Source: Aliigemmobacter aestuarii (lineage in GTDB: Bacteria > Pseudomonadota > Alphaproteobacteria > Rhodobacterales > Rhodobacteraceae). Taken from it: a DNA stretch of 64,000 bases. The position numbers were made by a program, and so were the translations under genes. This document shows, piece after piece, positions 52,820 through 63,527 of the stretch; position 1 is the first letter of the stretch, and the number at the start of each line of letters is the position of its first letter. Where the stretch lies: NCBI RefSeq assembly GCF_004799285.1, contig NZ_SSND01000001.1, forward strand, positions 1,240,001 through 1,304,000. Reading direction: 5' to 3'. The notes under the pieces are model-generated. The model was not told the DNA's origin. It worked only from the letters and a program-made list of their open reading frames with translations, and ran no database searches.

Positions 52820-54781
52820 TCAGCCCTTCAGTTCGGCCGTCACCCGGACCGGGCCTGTCGTCCCGCGCAGGCGGGCACGATAGATCACAAGGCTTTCGAC
52901 CACCCGCATCACATAGGTGCGGGTTTCGGTGAAGGGGATCGCCTCGACCCAGTCGATCACATCCACCTCGGGGCGGCGGGGATCGCCATATTCGTCGATC
53001 CAGCGGCGCGGACGCCCCGGCCCGGCGTTATAGCCCGATGCGACCAGCGCGACCGAAGGCCCGAATTCCTCGACCAGCTGCGCCAGATAGGCCGCGCCCA
53101 TCTTCGCGTTATAGGCCGGATCGCTGGACAGGCGCGACACGTCATGTTCCATGCCCAGCTTCCGCGCCATCATCTCGCCCGTGGCGGGCATCACCTGCAT
53201 CAACCCGCGCGCGCCGGCACCGCTGCGCGCCGCTGGGTCGAACTCGCTTTCGCGGCGGGCGATCGACAGGGCAAAGGCGCGGCTGACGGGCAGCCCGTCG
53301 GGGATCATCCCGACGACCGGAAAATAGGCGTGCGGCAGGATCACGCCACGTTCCGCCGCCTGCTTGGCCAGCAGAACGGCGATATGCGGCTCGCCGATCT
53401 CAAGCGCCATGTCGGCCATCTGATGCAAACCGGTGGCGTCCTGCGTCTCTGCAAGATGCAGCATGAACCGCTTGGCCAACGTGCGGTTTCCGGCATGCAG
53501 AAGCAGCATCGCCGCCTCCATCACCGACGAGTTGACAAAGCCGGCCTGCCGCCAGCCGGGGCTGGCCTTGGCATCGGACAGCAGGGACGCGTCCAGCGAC
53601 AGGCCCAGCTTTTCGGCGGCAAGCAGACCGTAATAGGCCGTCTGGTGCTGCGCGGCGCGCCTGTAATCGGCCAGCGCCCCGGCCTGATCGCCCGCTGCCT
53701 CAAGAGCGCGGCCCTGCCAATACATCGCCCGCGAGGTGCTGATGGGCGTGGCAACCCCGGTTTCCAGGTGCCGGAAATGTTCCAGAGCGCGGGCGGGTTC
53801 GCCGAGGTGCCGCAGTGCGATGAAGCCTGCGAGGAATTCCAGATCGGCGAACTTGCCGCCCTCGGTCAGGCCGTGCGAGGCCGCGATGCGATAGGCCTTC
53901 GCCGGGTCGCCCCGGCGCAGCACCGCCCGCGTCAGGACCGCCCGTCGATCCGCCCACAGATCGGGACGTCCCAGCGATGTCGGGTCCGACCCCCGGTCGA
54001 GGATCAGCGCGGCGGCATCGTCGTAGCGATCGCGCTTCATCCGCCAGACGAAGCGTTCGAAGGCAAGCCCCGGATCCCCGGCAAGATCCGCCGGGACAGC
54101 AGCGATCAGCGCATCAAACCCGTCGGCGTTGGTGCGCAAGGCCAGCCGCGCTCGGGCCAGCGCCTGCCAGCCCGCGGACACGCGGGGCAGCATGCGTTCG
54201 GCCTCGGTCCGGTCGCCGTCCCACAACAGCCGGTCAAGCCGCGCCTGATGCGCCGCCGCGCCCAGGTCGGGGGCCAGCTGCAATAGGGCGGCCTCGTCCT
54301 CGGCCGTGAAGGAAAGCGCCTGCCAGGCGCGTCGCGCCTCGGTCATAGCCTCTTCGGTCCGGCCAAGCGCCATCAGCGCCCGCACCAGCGCCACGGCCCC
54401 CGCGCCGGTTGCGGGACGGTTGTCGGCGAACCACGCGGTGACGCGGCCCGGAGTCGTCGACCGTGCCACGGCAACCTCGCCCTTCTGGCGCAGGAAGGGC
54501 AGGCCCGGCCAGTCGGGACGGCGCTTGAGGAAATCCTCGTATTCGCCCAGAAGCCCCTCGCCAGCGCGCAGGCGGCTCCATTCCACCACGTCGCGGGCGA
54601 CCGGCCCGCCCGCCTCGGCCGAGGTGCGGGCGGCGTCCCAGTCGTTGCGCGCGGCATGCGCCATCGCCTCGGCCAGCGCGGTCGCGGACGGGTTGGCCGC
54701 GCCGGGGCGCGGATCAAGGGCCAGTAGGATCGTCAGGGCGGCGGCCATCAGGGGCCGCATCATCATTGCTGCTCGTGTCAT
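52820..54781 (-). CDS. Soluble lytic murein transglycosylase (Slt70-like)
   Basis: Periplasmic enzyme that cuts peptidoglycan glycan strands. The 653-residue protein has a signal peptide (about residues 1-29, [20 protein letters not shown]), a long alpha-helical superhelix of repeat-like helices, and a C-terminal catalytic domain. That domain holds the catalytic Glu in [31 protein letters not shown] (two adjacent blocks), [17 protein letters not shown] and [13 protein letters not shown]. Length and layout fit Slt70. It is convergent with the EamA gene. Several nearby in-frame ATGs make the exact start uncertain by a few residues. Confidence 0.92.
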   Translation of the reverse strand: MTRAAMMMRPLMAAALTILLALDPRPGAANPSATALAEAMAHAARNDWDAARTSAEAGGPVARDVVEWSRLRAGEGLLGEYEDFLKRRPDWPGLPFLRQKGEVAVARSTTPGRVTAWFADNRPATGAGAVALVRALMALGRTEEAMTEARRAWQALSFTAEDEAALLQLAPDLGAAAHQARLDRLLWDGDRTEAERMLPRVSAGWQALARARLALRTNADGFDALIAAVPADLAGDPGLAFERFVWRMKRDRYDDAAALILDRGSDPTSLGRPDLWADRRAVLTRAVLRRGDPAKAYRIAASHGLTEGGKFADLEFLAGFIALRHLGEPARALEHFRHLETGVATPISTSRAMYWQGRALEAAGDQAGALADYRRAAQHQTAYYGLLAAEKLGLSLDASLLSDAKASPGWRQAGFVNSSVMEAAMLLLHAGNRTLAKRFMLHLAETQDATGLHQMADMALEIGEPHIAVLLAKQAAERGVILPHAYFPVVGMIPDGLPVSRAFALSIARRESEFDPAARSGAGARGLMQVMPATGEMMARKLGMEHDVSRLSSDPAYNAKMGAAYLAQLVEEFGPSVALVASGYNAGPGRPRRWIDEYGDPRRPEVDVIDWVEAIPFTETRTYVMRVVESLVIYRARLRGTTGPVRVTAELKG

Positions 54782-54941
54782 GGCGCGATTGTCCCCGATG
54801 CCGCGGGGCTGCGCAACTCACGTTCACGCAAGCGTTGGGAACTTGGCAAGCGCCCGCCCGAAGGATAGGAAGGCCGCGTTTGCAACACGGGCGACTCAAG
54901 GGCGGGACCGCCGCCACGCCACGACACAGGAGAAGCGTGCC

Positions 54942-55817
54942 ATGATCAGAGGCTCCATGCCGGCCCTCGTCACGCCGTTCAGGAACGGCGAGCTGGATCT
55001 GGACACGCTGAAGAAACTTGTCGAATGGCACATCGCCGAAGGCAGCCACGGGATCGTCCCGGTCGGCACCACCGGCGAAAGCCCGACGCTGAGCCACGAG
55101 GAACACCGCACGGTGATCGAAGAGGTGGTGAAGGCCGCCGCCGGGCGCGTGCCGGTCATCGCCGGGGCCGGATCGAACAACACGGTCGAGGCGATCGACC
55201 TGATCCAGCACGCCGAACGGGCGGGCGCAAACGCCGCGCTTGTGGTGACGCCCTATTACAACAAGCCCACCCAACGCGGCCTGATCGCGCATTTCAGCGC
55301 GCTGCACGATTGCTGCAACCTGCCGATCATCATCTACAACATTCCGCCCCGGTCGGTCATCGACATGACGCCCGAAACGATGGGTGAACTGGCGAAACTG
55401 CCCCGGATCGTCGGCGTCAAGGACGCCACCGGCAAGATCGAACGTGTGAGCCAGCAGCGCGCCTCCTGCGGGAAGGATTTCATCCAGCTTTCGGGCGAGG
55501 ATGCGACGGCGCTGGCCTTCAACGCGCATGGCGGTGTGGGCTGCATCTCGGTCACGGCGAACGTGGCCCCGCGTCTTTGCGCCGAATTCCAGGAAGCGAC
55601 GCTGCGCGGTGATTACGCCAAGGCGCTTGAATATCAGGATCGCCTGATGCCGCTGCACGAGGCGATCTTCATCGAACCCGGCCTGGCCGGGGCGAAATAC
55701 GGCCTTTCGGTTCTGGGCCTGTGTTCGGAAGAGGTGCGGCTGCCGCTGACCGGCCTTCTGGACAGCACGAAGGAACGCATCCGCGCGGCGATGCGCCACG
55801 CCGGGCTGATCAACTGA
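54942..55817 (+). CDS. dapA: 4-hydroxy-tetrahydrodipicolinate synthase
   Basis: Condenses pyruvate with aspartate semialdehyde in lysine and diaminopimelate synthesis. The 291-residue TIM-barrel protein has [36 protein letters not shown] (Thr-Thr pair), [16 protein letters not shown] (Tyr), [16 protein letters not shown], and the Schiff-base Lys in [17 protein letters not shown] 54942 follows an AGGAGAAG ribosome site; frame upstream overlaps the divergent transglycosylase and is not used. A terminator follows. Confidence 0.96.
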   Translation: MIRGSMPALVTPFRNGELDLDTLKKLVEWHIAEGSHGIVPVGTTGESPTLSHEEHRTVIEEVVKAAAGRVPVIAGAGSNNTVEAIDLIQHAERAGANAALVVTPYYNKPTQRGLIAHFSALHDCCNLPIIIYNIPPRSVIDMTPETMGELAKLPRIVGVKDATGKIERVSQQRASCGKDFIQLSGEDATALAFNAHGGVGCISVTANVAPRLCAEFQEATLRGDYAKALEYQDRLMPLHEAIFIEPGLAGAKYGLSVLGLCSEEVRLPLTGLLDSTKERIRAAMRHAGLIN

Positions 55818-55837
55818 TCGCCCGCCCTGCGGGATCG

Positions 55838-55868
55838 ACGGGGGCGCCTTCGGGCGCCCCGTTCATTT
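55838..55868 (+). terminator. Terminator after dapA
   Basis: GGGGCGCC (55841-55848) and GGCGCCCC (55853-55860) form a perfect stem with a TTCG loop, followed by the modest T-rich tail GTTCATTTCT. It starts about 23 bases past the stop. Confidence 0.8.
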
Positions 55869-55875
55869 CTACACG

Positions 55876-55885
55876 TTGTCGACAT
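55876..55885. promoter_or_regulatory. TGTCGACA palindrome upstream of the proline-racemase-family gene
   Basis: TTGTCGACAT contains the perfect 8-base palindrome TGTCGACA. It lies 57 bases before the ATG at 55942 and just after the dapA terminator. FadR-subfamily GntR repressors often bind TTGT-N-ACAA-like sites, so it may be an operator; no such regulator gene is nearby. Confidence 0.3.
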
Positions 55886-55941
55886 GATACTTGCGCCTGC
55901 CGCGCCATCGGCTAAGCCTTCTTTTCCGGGAGTATCAGATC

Positions 55942-56970
55942 ATGCGCAGCACGAAGACGGTTCATGTGATTTCGGCCCATGCCGAAGGCGAGGTGGGCGA
56001 TGTGATCGTGGGCGGTGTCGCCCCCCCGCCGGGTGACACGCTCTGGGCCATGCGCGAGGCGCTTTGGCAGGATCAGCGGTTGCGGAATTTCGTTCTGAAC
56101 GAACCGCGCGGCGGGGTGTTCCGGCATGTGAACCTGCTGGTGCCGCCGAAGGACCCGCGCGCGCAGATGGGCTTCATCATCATGGAACCCGAAGACAACC
56201 CGCCGATGTCGGGGTCGAACTCGATCTGCGTGGCAACCGTGCTGCTGGATGCGGGCATCCTGCCGATGACCGAACCCGTGACCGAACTTCTGCTGGAGGC
56301 CCCGGGGGGGCTTGTGAAGGTGCGGGCCGAATGTCGCGACGGCAAGGCCGAACGGGTGACGGTGCAGAACCTGCCGTCCTATGCCGACAAGCTGGATCAG
56401 GTGCTGGACGTGCCGGGGATCGGGCGGCTGACGGTGGATACGGCCTATGGGGGCGATTCCTTTGTCGTCGTCGATGCGGCGGCACTTGGCCTGTCGATCG
56501 CCCCGGACGAGGCGCACCGGATCGCCACGCTTGGGGTGAAGATCATGGCCGCCGCCGAGGAACAGATCGGCTTTGTCCACCCCGAGAACCCGGATTGGGC
56601 GCATTTCTCGTTCTGCCTGTTCGCCGGTCCGCTTGAGCGGGACGGGAACGGCTGGCGCACCGCACATTCCGTGGCGATCCGCCCCGGCAAGGTCGACCGG
56701 TCGCCCACCGGCACGGCCGTGTCGGCCCGCATGGCGCTGATGTCCGCACGCGGGCTGATGGACGAGACACAGGCCTTGACCGCGCGGTCCATCATCGGAT
56801 CGACCTTCACCGGGCGCATTGCCGGGCGCACCACGGTGGGCGACAAGCCCGCGATCCACCCGCAGATCACCGGCCGGGCGTGGATCACCGGGATGCACCA
56901 GCACATGCTCGATCCGGCCGATCCGTGGCCGGAAGGCTACCGCCTGTCGGATACCTGGGGCGCGCGCTAG
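55942..56970 (+). CDS. Proline racemase-superfamily protein with Ser/Thr in place of both catalytic cysteines
   Basis: A 342-residue member of the proline racemase/hydroxyproline epimerase/trans-3-hydroxyproline dehydratase superfamily. The first active-site motif reads [19 protein letters not shown], putting Ser90 where epimerases have Cys. The second reads [16 protein letters not shown], with Thr256 instead of Cys. Dehydratases have Cys/Thr; a Ser/Thr pair is unusual and argues against classic racemisation. Other family segments ([35 protein letters not shown]) are intact. The ATG at 55942 is chosen over a 17-codon extension. Its stop overlaps the following transporter's start, so the transporter may carry its substrate. 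Confidence 0.85.
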   Translation: MRSTKTVHVISAHAEGEVGDVIVGGVAPPPGDTLWAMREALWQDQRLRNFVLNEPRGGVFRHVNLLVPPKDPRAQMGFIIMEPEDNPPMSGSNSICVATVLLDAGILPMTEPVTELLLEAPGGLVKVRAECRDGKAERVTVQNLPSYADKLDQVLDVPGIGRLTVDTAYGGDSFVVVDAAALGLSIAPDEAHRIATLGVKIMAAAEEQIGFVHPENPDWAHFSFCLFAGPLERDGNGWRTAHSVAIRPGKVDRSPTGTAVSARMALMSARGLMDETQALTARSIIGSTFTGRIAGRTTVGDKPAIHPQITGRAWITGMHQHMLDPADPWPEGYRLSDTWGAR

Positions 56971-57845
56971 TGCCGGATGGCGCCGGGCTGTCGGACAACC
57001 TGCGCGGCAGTCTCTATATGGTGGCCGCCATGGCGGGCTTCGCCATCGAGGACATGTTCCTGAAATCCGCCGCACGGGTGCTGCCCACGGGGCAGGTGAT
57101 CCTGATCATGGGGCTGTCGGGCGTTCTGGTGTTCGGCCTGATGGCCCGGTCGCGGGGCGAGGCGATCCTGCCTGCGGCGGTCCTGTCGCGCCCGATGCTG
57201 ATCCGGTCTGTCTTCGAAATCGCGGGGCGGCTGTTCTATTCGCTGTCCCTTGCATTGACCACACTGTCGGCCACCTCGGCCATCCTGCAGGCGACACCTC
57301 TGGTCGTGGTAGCGGGGGCGGCGGTCCTGTTCGGCGAACGGGTGGGATGGCGGCGCTGGACGGCGGTCATCGTCGGGTTTCTGGGCGTGCTGATCATCCT
57401 GCAGCCTGGGCTTGAGGGGTTCACGCCGCTGTCACTGCTGGCGGTGGCCGGGATGATCGGCTTTGCCGGTCGCGACCTGGCCACGCGCGCGGCACCGCGG
57501 ACCCTGTCGAACCGGCAGCTTGGGGTGATGGGGTTTGCCATGCTGGCCATCGCGGGCGCGATCATCCTTGGCTTCACCGGCGGGGCGCGGATGCCCGATG
57601 CCGCCACGGCGGCCAACCTTGCGGGATGCACCGCCTTCGGCATCGCGGCCTATCACGCGCTGACCCATGCGATGCGGACCGGCGAGGTTTCGGTCGTGAC
57701 ACCCTTCCGCTACACGCGCCTTGTCTTTGCGCTGATCCTTGGCGCCGTCGTCTTCGGCGAACAGCCAGATGCGGCCACCCTGACGGGAAGCGCCCTGATC
57801 GTCGCCGCCGGGGTCTACACGCTGATCAGGTCACGCCGGCGTTAA
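56970..57845 (+). CDS. DMT-superfamily transporter (EamA domains)
   Basis: A 291-residue membrane protein with about ten helices in two EamA repeats. It has [59 protein letters not shown] and [20 protein letters not shown] (each split over adjacent blocks). The start is taken as GTG 56970, which overlaps the TAG of the upstream gene (TAGTG) and gives a normal cytoplasmic N-terminus. Tight coupling suggests it transports the substrate or product of the racemase-family protein. Confidence 0.85.
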   Translation: MPDGAGLSDNLRGSLYMVAAMAGFAIEDMFLKSAARVLPTGQVILIMGLSGVLVFGLMARSRGEAILPAAVLSRPMLIRSVFEIAGRLFYSLSLALTTLSATSAILQATPLVVVAGAAVLFGERVGWRRWTAVIVGFLGVLIILQPGLEGFTPLSLLAVAGMIGFAGRDLATRAAPRTLSNRQLGVMGFAMLAIAGAIILGFTGGARMPDAATAANLAGCTAFGIAAYHALTHAMRTGEVSVVTPFRYTRLVFALILGAVVFGEQPDAATLTGSALIVAAGVYTLIRSRRR

Positions 57846-58285
57846 CCGGACTTCCGGCGGCTTTCGAACTGGCCGAGCCGCACATGGCGCAATGCCTCGA
57901 CAAGAAAGGCTGTCATCAGCCCGAAGGTCAAAAGGCCGTTTGCGGCCGCCATCGCCCCCAGGATGCGCCATTCGACCGGCAGCAGGACATCGCCGAACCC
58001 CAGTGTGGTAAAGCTGACGAGGGCGAAGTAGACCGCCTCCTCATGCGTGGAGAAGATCCCGAGAAGGTCCAGGACAATGGCCCAGGTCCAAACCCCGATC
58101 GTCACCACGGCCAGAACGCAAAGCGAGACGAACACCACGACAAGGACCACCTTCAGACGGTGGGGTTCACGCATCAGCCAATCATGCCACCGGGCAAGGG
58201 CCATCTCTATGGCGAGCGCACCAAGCGCCCCGACAAGGACGGAAAAAAGAATCAAGACGGTTCCGATGGCAATTTGCAGGATCAT
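57842..58285 (-). CDS. Two-helix potassium-channel-type protein
   Basis: A 147-residue membrane protein. It has an N-terminal hydrophobic helix, a second helix ([21 protein letters not shown]), a pore loop with the selectivity sequence TTLGFGD (in [17 protein letters not shown]), and an inner helix ([23 protein letters not shown]). TxGFGD is the ion-selectivity filter of the Ion_trans_2 potassium channels. No cytosolic RCK domain is fused. Its end overlaps the convergent transporter stop. Confidence 0.82.
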   Translation of the reverse strand: MILQIAIGTVLILFSVLVGALGALAIEMALARWHDWLMREPHRLKVVLVVVFVSLCVLAVVTIGVWTWAIVLDLLGIFSTHEEAVYFALVSFTTLGFGDVLLPVEWRILGAMAAANGLLTFGLMTAFLVEALRHVRLGQFESRRKSG

Positions 58286-58387
58286 TGGAAGTTCCGGATC
58301 ATCAAGTCATCTATCACGTCGCCCAGGGCAAAGCGCAAGCGGCACGGGCTGGACAGCGGCGCGCGCCTTGCCTATCTCGGTGCGATC

Positions 58388-58861
58388 ATGGCCCAGAAAT
58401 CAGACCCCAACTCGAAACTCATCGCCGAAAACCGCCGGGCGCGGTTCGACTACCACATCGAAAGCGATCTTGAGGCCGGGATCATCCTGCAAGGCTCCGA
58501 GGTGAAGTCGCTGCGGGCAGGCGGTGCGAACATCGGCGAAAGCTATGCCAGCGTCGAGGGCGGCGAACTGTGGCTGATCAACAGCTACATCGCGCCCTAT
58601 GGGCAGGCCAAGACATGGGGCCACGAGGAACGTCGCCACCGCAAGCTGTTGGTCAGCCGCAAGGAACTGGCCCGCCTGTGGAACGCGACCGCCCGCGAGG
58701 GGATGACGATCGTTCCGATCAAGATGTACTTCAACGACCGCGGCATCGTGAAAATCAAGCTGGGCATCGCCAAGGGCAAGAAACTGGCCGACAAGCGCGA
58801 AACCAGCGCCAAGCGCGACTGGGACCGCCAGAAGCAGCGCCTGCTGAAGCAGAACGGCTGA
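58388..58861 (+). CDS. smpB: SsrA-binding protein SmpB
   Basis: Binds tmRNA and brings it to stalled ribosomes. The 157-residue protein starts [22 protein letters not shown] and has [42 protein letters not shown] and the basic tail [25 protein letters not shown] (adjacent blocks). The tail is the part that mimics mRNA in the ribosome. ATG 58388 is the family start. No tmRNA gene is seen in the window. Confidence 0.96.
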   Translation: MAQKSDPNSKLIAENRRARFDYHIESDLEAGIILQGSEVKSLRAGGANIGESYASVEGGELWLINSYIAPYGQAKTWGHEERRHRKLLVSRKELARLWNATAREGMTIVPIKMYFNDRGIVKIKLGIAKGKKLADKRETSAKRDWDRQKQRLLKQNG

Positions 58862-59024
58862 CCTTACCCGACGAAACGGGGACCGAGGCGCGGAACTTCC
58901 CCCCATGCCACCGTTGCCCGAGGGCAGGCGATCTGCGACAGTCCGTCGCGACCGGGCTATCGCTGCGGCGCTGGACCCCGGCGCAATCGGGCCATGCGCC
59001 CACAGGGTAGGGAATGCGATCATC

Positions 59025-59318
59025 ATGGAACAGCTCATCATCAGCCTGATTTCCGGCGCGGTCGGCGGCAATGTCGCGGGCGGCCTTCTGAAGAACCTCA
59101 GCCTCGGTACCGTGCTGAACTCGGTCGTGGGCATTGCCGGCGGTGGCCTCGGCAGCCAGATCCTGGGCATGCTGGGCGCGGGCGGCATGGGCGATGCCGC
59201 GGCGGCGGCGGCCGGGCTCGACATCGGATCGATCGTCAGCGGCGTCGCCGGCGGCGGTGTGGGCGGCGCTGTGCTGCTGGCTGTCGTGGGCGCGGTCAAG
59301 GGCATGCTGGCCAAGTGA
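59025..59318 (+). CDS. Small glycine-zipper protein of unknown function
   Basis: A 97-residue protein made almost entirely of Gly, Ala, Leu, Ile and Val. It contains many small-xxx-small repeats (SGAVGGNVAGGLL, GIAGGGLGSQILGMLGAGG, SGVAGGGVGGAVLL). It has two to three potential membrane or oligomerising helices and only a few charges. Similar small proteins occur in alphaproteobacteria, sometimes mislabelled as DNA methyltransferase, but I know no function. It lies between smpB and sseA, with 163 bases upstream that hold no other gene. The coding call rests on frame, start context and the regular repeats. Confidence 0.6.
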   Translation: MEQLIISLISGAVGGNVAGGLLKNLSLGTVLNSVVGIAGGGLGSQILGMLGAGGMGDAAAAAAGLDIGSIVSGVAGGGVGGAVLLAVVGAVKGMLAK

Positions 59319-59413
59319 ACGAACAGCGGCGGGGGTGCCCGGCATCCCCGCCATTTGGCTTGCCTCATTGGCCCCGTCCGATTAATCCGGACGGGTGATG
59401 TGAGGATACGCCC

Positions 59414-60274
59414 ATGACCCCTTCCCCCACGGATGATCCCAGGACGCTGGTATCGACAGACTGGCTGGAACGGCATCTGAAAGATCCCGATCTGCGCATT
59501 CTCGATGCCTCGTGGTACATGCCCGACAGCGGGCGCGACCCGAAAGCGGAATACCAGGCGGCGCATATCCCCGGCGCGCGCTTCTTCGACATCGACGAAA
59601 TCTCGGACCTGCGGTCGTCGCTGCCGCACATGGCCCCCCCGCCCGAGAAGTTCATCAGCCGGATGCGGGCGATGGGTGTGGGCGACGGGCATCAGGTGGT
59701 GGTCTATGACGGCGCGGGCCTGTTTTCGGCGGCGCGTGTCTGGTGGCTGTTCCGCCTTATGGGCAAGACCGAGGTCGCGGTTCTGGACGGCGGCATGCCG
59801 AAATGGCGCGCCGAGGGCCGCGAGATTGAGGATATGCCCCCGATCGTGCGGGACCGCCACATCACCATCAGTCGCCAGCATCATCTGGTCAAGGATGTGA
59901 CGCAGGTCGCCCATTCGTCGAAGCTGCGCGATGCCGAGATCCTAGATGCCCGATCCGAGGCACGGTTCCGGGGCGAGGTGGCGGAACCCCGGCCCGGCCT
60001 GCGGTCCGGCCACATTCCGGGGTCAAGGAACATCCCCTTCGGCACTCTGCTGAATGCCGATGGCACCATGAAGGACCCCGCCGCCCTGCGCGCCGTCTTC
60101 GAGGCGGCCGGGGTGGACCTGGCCAAGCCCACGATCACCACCTGCGGATCGGGCGTCACCGCCGCGATCATCAGCCTTGCGCTGGAACGGATCGGGCATC
60201 GCAACCATTCGCTCTATGACGGCTCGTGGTCGGAATGGGGCATGTATGACGACCTGAAGGTCGAAAAGGGATAA
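59414..60274 (+). CDS. sseA: 3-mercaptopyruvate sulfurtransferase
   Basis: Transfers sulfane sulfur from 3-mercaptopyruvate to thiols. The 286-residue protein has two rhodanese domains. The first has VSTDWLERHLKDPDLRILDASW and GARFFDIDEISD. The second carries the active-site Cys in ITTCGSGVTAAIISLALE, where CGSGVTA is the mercaptopyruvate-type loop rather than the CRxGxR loop of thiosulfate enzymes. SGHIPGSRNIPF and YDGSWSEWG are also present. It is followed four bases later by an aminotransferase that can supply the keto acid. Confidence 0.93.
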   Translation: MTPSPTDDPRTLVSTDWLERHLKDPDLRILDASWYMPDSGRDPKAEYQAAHIPGARFFDIDEISDLRSSLPHMAPPPEKFISRMRAMGVGDGHQVVVYDGAGLFSAARVWWLFRLMGKTEVAVLDGGMPKWRAEGREIEDMPPIVRDRHITISRQHHLVKDVTQVAHSSKLRDAEILDARSEARFRGEVAEPRPGLRSGHIPGSRNIPFGTLLNADGTMKDPAALRAVFEAAGVDLAKPTITTCGSGVTAAIISLALERIGHRNHSLYDGSWSEWGMYDDLKVEKG

Positions 60275-60278
60275 GACC

Positions 60279-61460
60279 ATGCTGGAAGCACTGAAGCCGC
60301 AGCCGCAGGACAAGATCCTGCAACTGATCGCCATGTTCCGCGAAGACCAGAGGGCCGACAAGATCGACCTCGGCGTTGGCGTCTACAAGGACCCGACCGG
60401 CCTGACCCCTGTCATGCGCGCGGTGAAGGCCGCCGAACGGAAGCTGTGGGAAACCGAAACGACCAAGACCTACACGGGCCTTGCCGGCGAACCCGCCTAC
60501 AACGCCGCGATGGCCCGGCTGATCCTGGCCGGCAGCGTTCCCGCCGACCGCATCGCATCGGTCGCCACGCCCGGCGGCACCGGCGCGATCCGGCAGGCTC
60601 TGGAGCTGATCCGCATGGCCTCGCCCGAGGCGAAGGTGTGGCTGTCGAACCCGACCTGGCCGAACCATCCGTCGATCATCCGCTATCTGGGCATGCCGAT
60701 GGCCGAATACCGCTATTTCGACGCGGCTTCGGGTGGCGTGGATTTCGCCGGGATGATGGCCGACCTGGCGCGGGTGGCGAAGGGCGACGTGGTCCTGCTG
60801 CACGGCTGCTGCCACAACCCGACAGGCGCCAACCTGACCGCGGCGGAATGGGCGCAGGTCTGCGACGCGATGGAAGCGCGCGGCGCGATCCCGATGATCG
60901 ACCTTGCCTATCAGGGCTTTGGCGACGGGCTGGAGGCGGATGCCGCGGCTACGCGGATGGTGGCGGCCCGTTTCCCGGAAGTGCTGATCGCGGCCTCTTG
61001 CAGCAAGAACTTCGGCATCTACCGGGAACGCACGGGCGTCCTGATCGCCCTGTCGAAGGATGCCGGCCAGAAGGCCATCACCCAGGGCAACCTGAACTTC
61101 CTCAACCGCCAGAACTACAGCTTCCCGCCCGACCACGGCGCGCGGGTGGTCACAATGATCGTCGAGGACGACGCGCTGCGCGCCGACTGGATGGCCGAAC
61201 TGGAAGAGGTGCGGCAGAACATGCTGGGCCTGCGTCAGGCGCTGGCCGATGCGCTGCGGGCCGAAACCAATTCCGACCGGTTCGATTTCGTGGCCCGCCA
61301 CCGGGGCATGTTCAGCCGTCTGGGCCTGACCGAGGCGCAGGTGACACGCCTGCGCGAGGAACACGGGATCTACATGGTCGGCGACAGCCGCATCAACATC
61401 GCCGGGCTGAACGCAAGGACCGTGCCGGTCCTGGCACGGGCGGTGGCTTCGATCCTGTAA
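60279..61460 (+). CDS. Aromatic/aspartate aminotransferase (class I, TyrB type)
   Basis: PLP enzyme moving amino groups between aromatic or acidic amino acids and 2-oxo acids. The 393-residue sequence has DLGVGVYKDPTGLTPVMRAV, ATPGGTGAIRQALELI, HGCCHNPTGANLT, IDLAYQGFGDGLE and the Schiff-base Lys in AASCSKNFGIYRERTG, all typical of the AspC/TyrB subgroup. Next to sseA it could convert cysteine to mercaptopyruvate, giving a two-gene cysteine desulfuration route; this pairing is inference. A terminator follows. Confidence 0.93.
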   Translation: MLEALKPQPQDKILQLIAMFREDQRADKIDLGVGVYKDPTGLTPVMRAVKAAERKLWETETTKTYTGLAGEPAYNAAMARLILAGSVPADRIASVATPGGTGAIRQALELIRMASPEAKVWLSNPTWPNHPSIIRYLGMPMAEYRYFDAASGGVDFAGMMADLARVAKGDVVLLHGCCHNPTGANLTAAEWAQVCDAMEARGAIPMIDLAYQGFGDGLEADAAATRMVAARFPEVLIAASCSKNFGIYRERTGVLIALSKDAGQKAITQGNLNFLNRQNYSFPPDHGARVVTMIVEDDALRADWMAELEEVRQNMLGLRQALADALRAETNSDRFDFVARHRGMFSRLGLTEAQVTRLREEHGIYMVGDSRINIAGLNARTVPVLARAVASIL

Positions 61461-61479
61461 AGGCCGCGGACCGGCAAAG

Positions 61480-61512
61480 AAAAAAGGCCCGGACGATTGT
61501 CCGGGCCTTTCC
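61480..61512. terminator. Bidirectional terminator between the aminotransferase and amtB
   Basis: AAAGGCCCGGAC (61485-61496) pairs with GTCCGGGCCTTT (61499-61510), a perfect 12-base stem with a very short loop. An A-rich run lies on its left and Ts on its right, so it can end both convergent transcripts. Confidence 0.9.
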
Positions 61513-61540
61513 ATTCCAGAGCTGAGCGGGAGGAGGAGAC

Positions 61541-62884
<1,344 letters not shown>

Positions 62885-62912
62885 GATTTTGGTTTCCCCT
62901 TCCCCAGACCGA

Positions 62913-63251
62913 TCACAGCGCATCGTCATCGGTTTCACCGGTACGCACGCGCACGGCCTTTTCCACATCCACGACAAAAATCTTGCCGTCGCCGATCTTG
63001 TCGGTCTTGGCGGTCTTGCGGATCGTGTCGACCACCTGTTCGGCCAGCGCGTCGCTGACGACGATCTCGATCCGGACCTTCGGCACGAAGTTCACGGCGT
63101 ATTCCGCGCCGCGGTAGATTTCGGTGTGGCCGGACTGCGAGCCGAAGCCCTTGATCTCGGTCACCATCATTCCGCGCACGCCGATGGCGGTCAGCGCCTC
63201 GCGGACCTCCTCCAGCTTGAACGGCTTGATTGCTGCAATGATCAGTTTCAC
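62913..63251 (-). CDS. glnK: PII nitrogen-regulatory protein GlnK
   Basis: A 112-residue signal protein that senses ATP/ADP, 2-oxoglutarate and, through uridylylation, glutamine. It starts at GTG 63251 (MKLIIAAIKPFKLEEVREAL). The T-loop contains Tyr51 in TEIYRGAEYAVNFVPK, the uridylylation site. The end has GDGKIFVVDVEKAVRVRTGE. Linkage to amtB identifies it as GlnK rather than GlnB. It lies 28 bases upstream of amtB. Confidence 0.95.
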   Translation of the reverse strand: MKLIIAAIKPFKLEEVREALTAIGVRGMMVTEIKGFGSQSGHTEIYRGAEYAVNFVPKVRIEIVVSDALAEQVVDTIRKTAKTDKIGDGKIFVVDVEKAVRVRTGETDDDAL

Positions 63252-63370
63252 GTCGGTCCCCTTCTTCCTTGTCAGGCGGCCCGGGTGGGGCCTTGCCCGT
63301 TCAGGAGGGGGGCTTCGCACCCGCAGAACAAGAATTCGCTGCAAAGCGGCGGGGGGCGAATCCGGAAGTA

Positions 63371-63387
63371 TTGCACAAATTTTGCAC
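63371..63387. promoter_or_regulatory. Direct repeat TTGCAC-N5-TTGCAC in the glnK/PBP divergent region
   Basis: TTGCAC occurs at 63371-63376 and 63382-63387, 11 bases apart (one helical turn), in an AT-richer patch. It is 120 bases upstream of glnK and 141 bases before the PBP gene. It resembles neither a full NtrC palindrome nor a clear promoter, so the role is open. Confidence 0.35.
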
Positions 63388-63527
63388 TTCCCGCCCCTAT
63401 CGCCCACTTTTTAGGCAATAGTCGGACCCGAATCGGAGGCACGGATACTCCACATTCCGGCGAAGTCGGGCTAGAGTGAGGCAAAACAAAAGCGTGACGA
63501 GTGCGCGGACTTTCAGGCGGAGCAGGC

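Noticed and set aside
63361-63400. NtrC-binding palindrome in front of glnK
   Set aside because: The TGCAC elements are direct repeats 11 bases apart rather than the inverted TGCAC...GTGCA arrangement, so only a generic repeat is reported.
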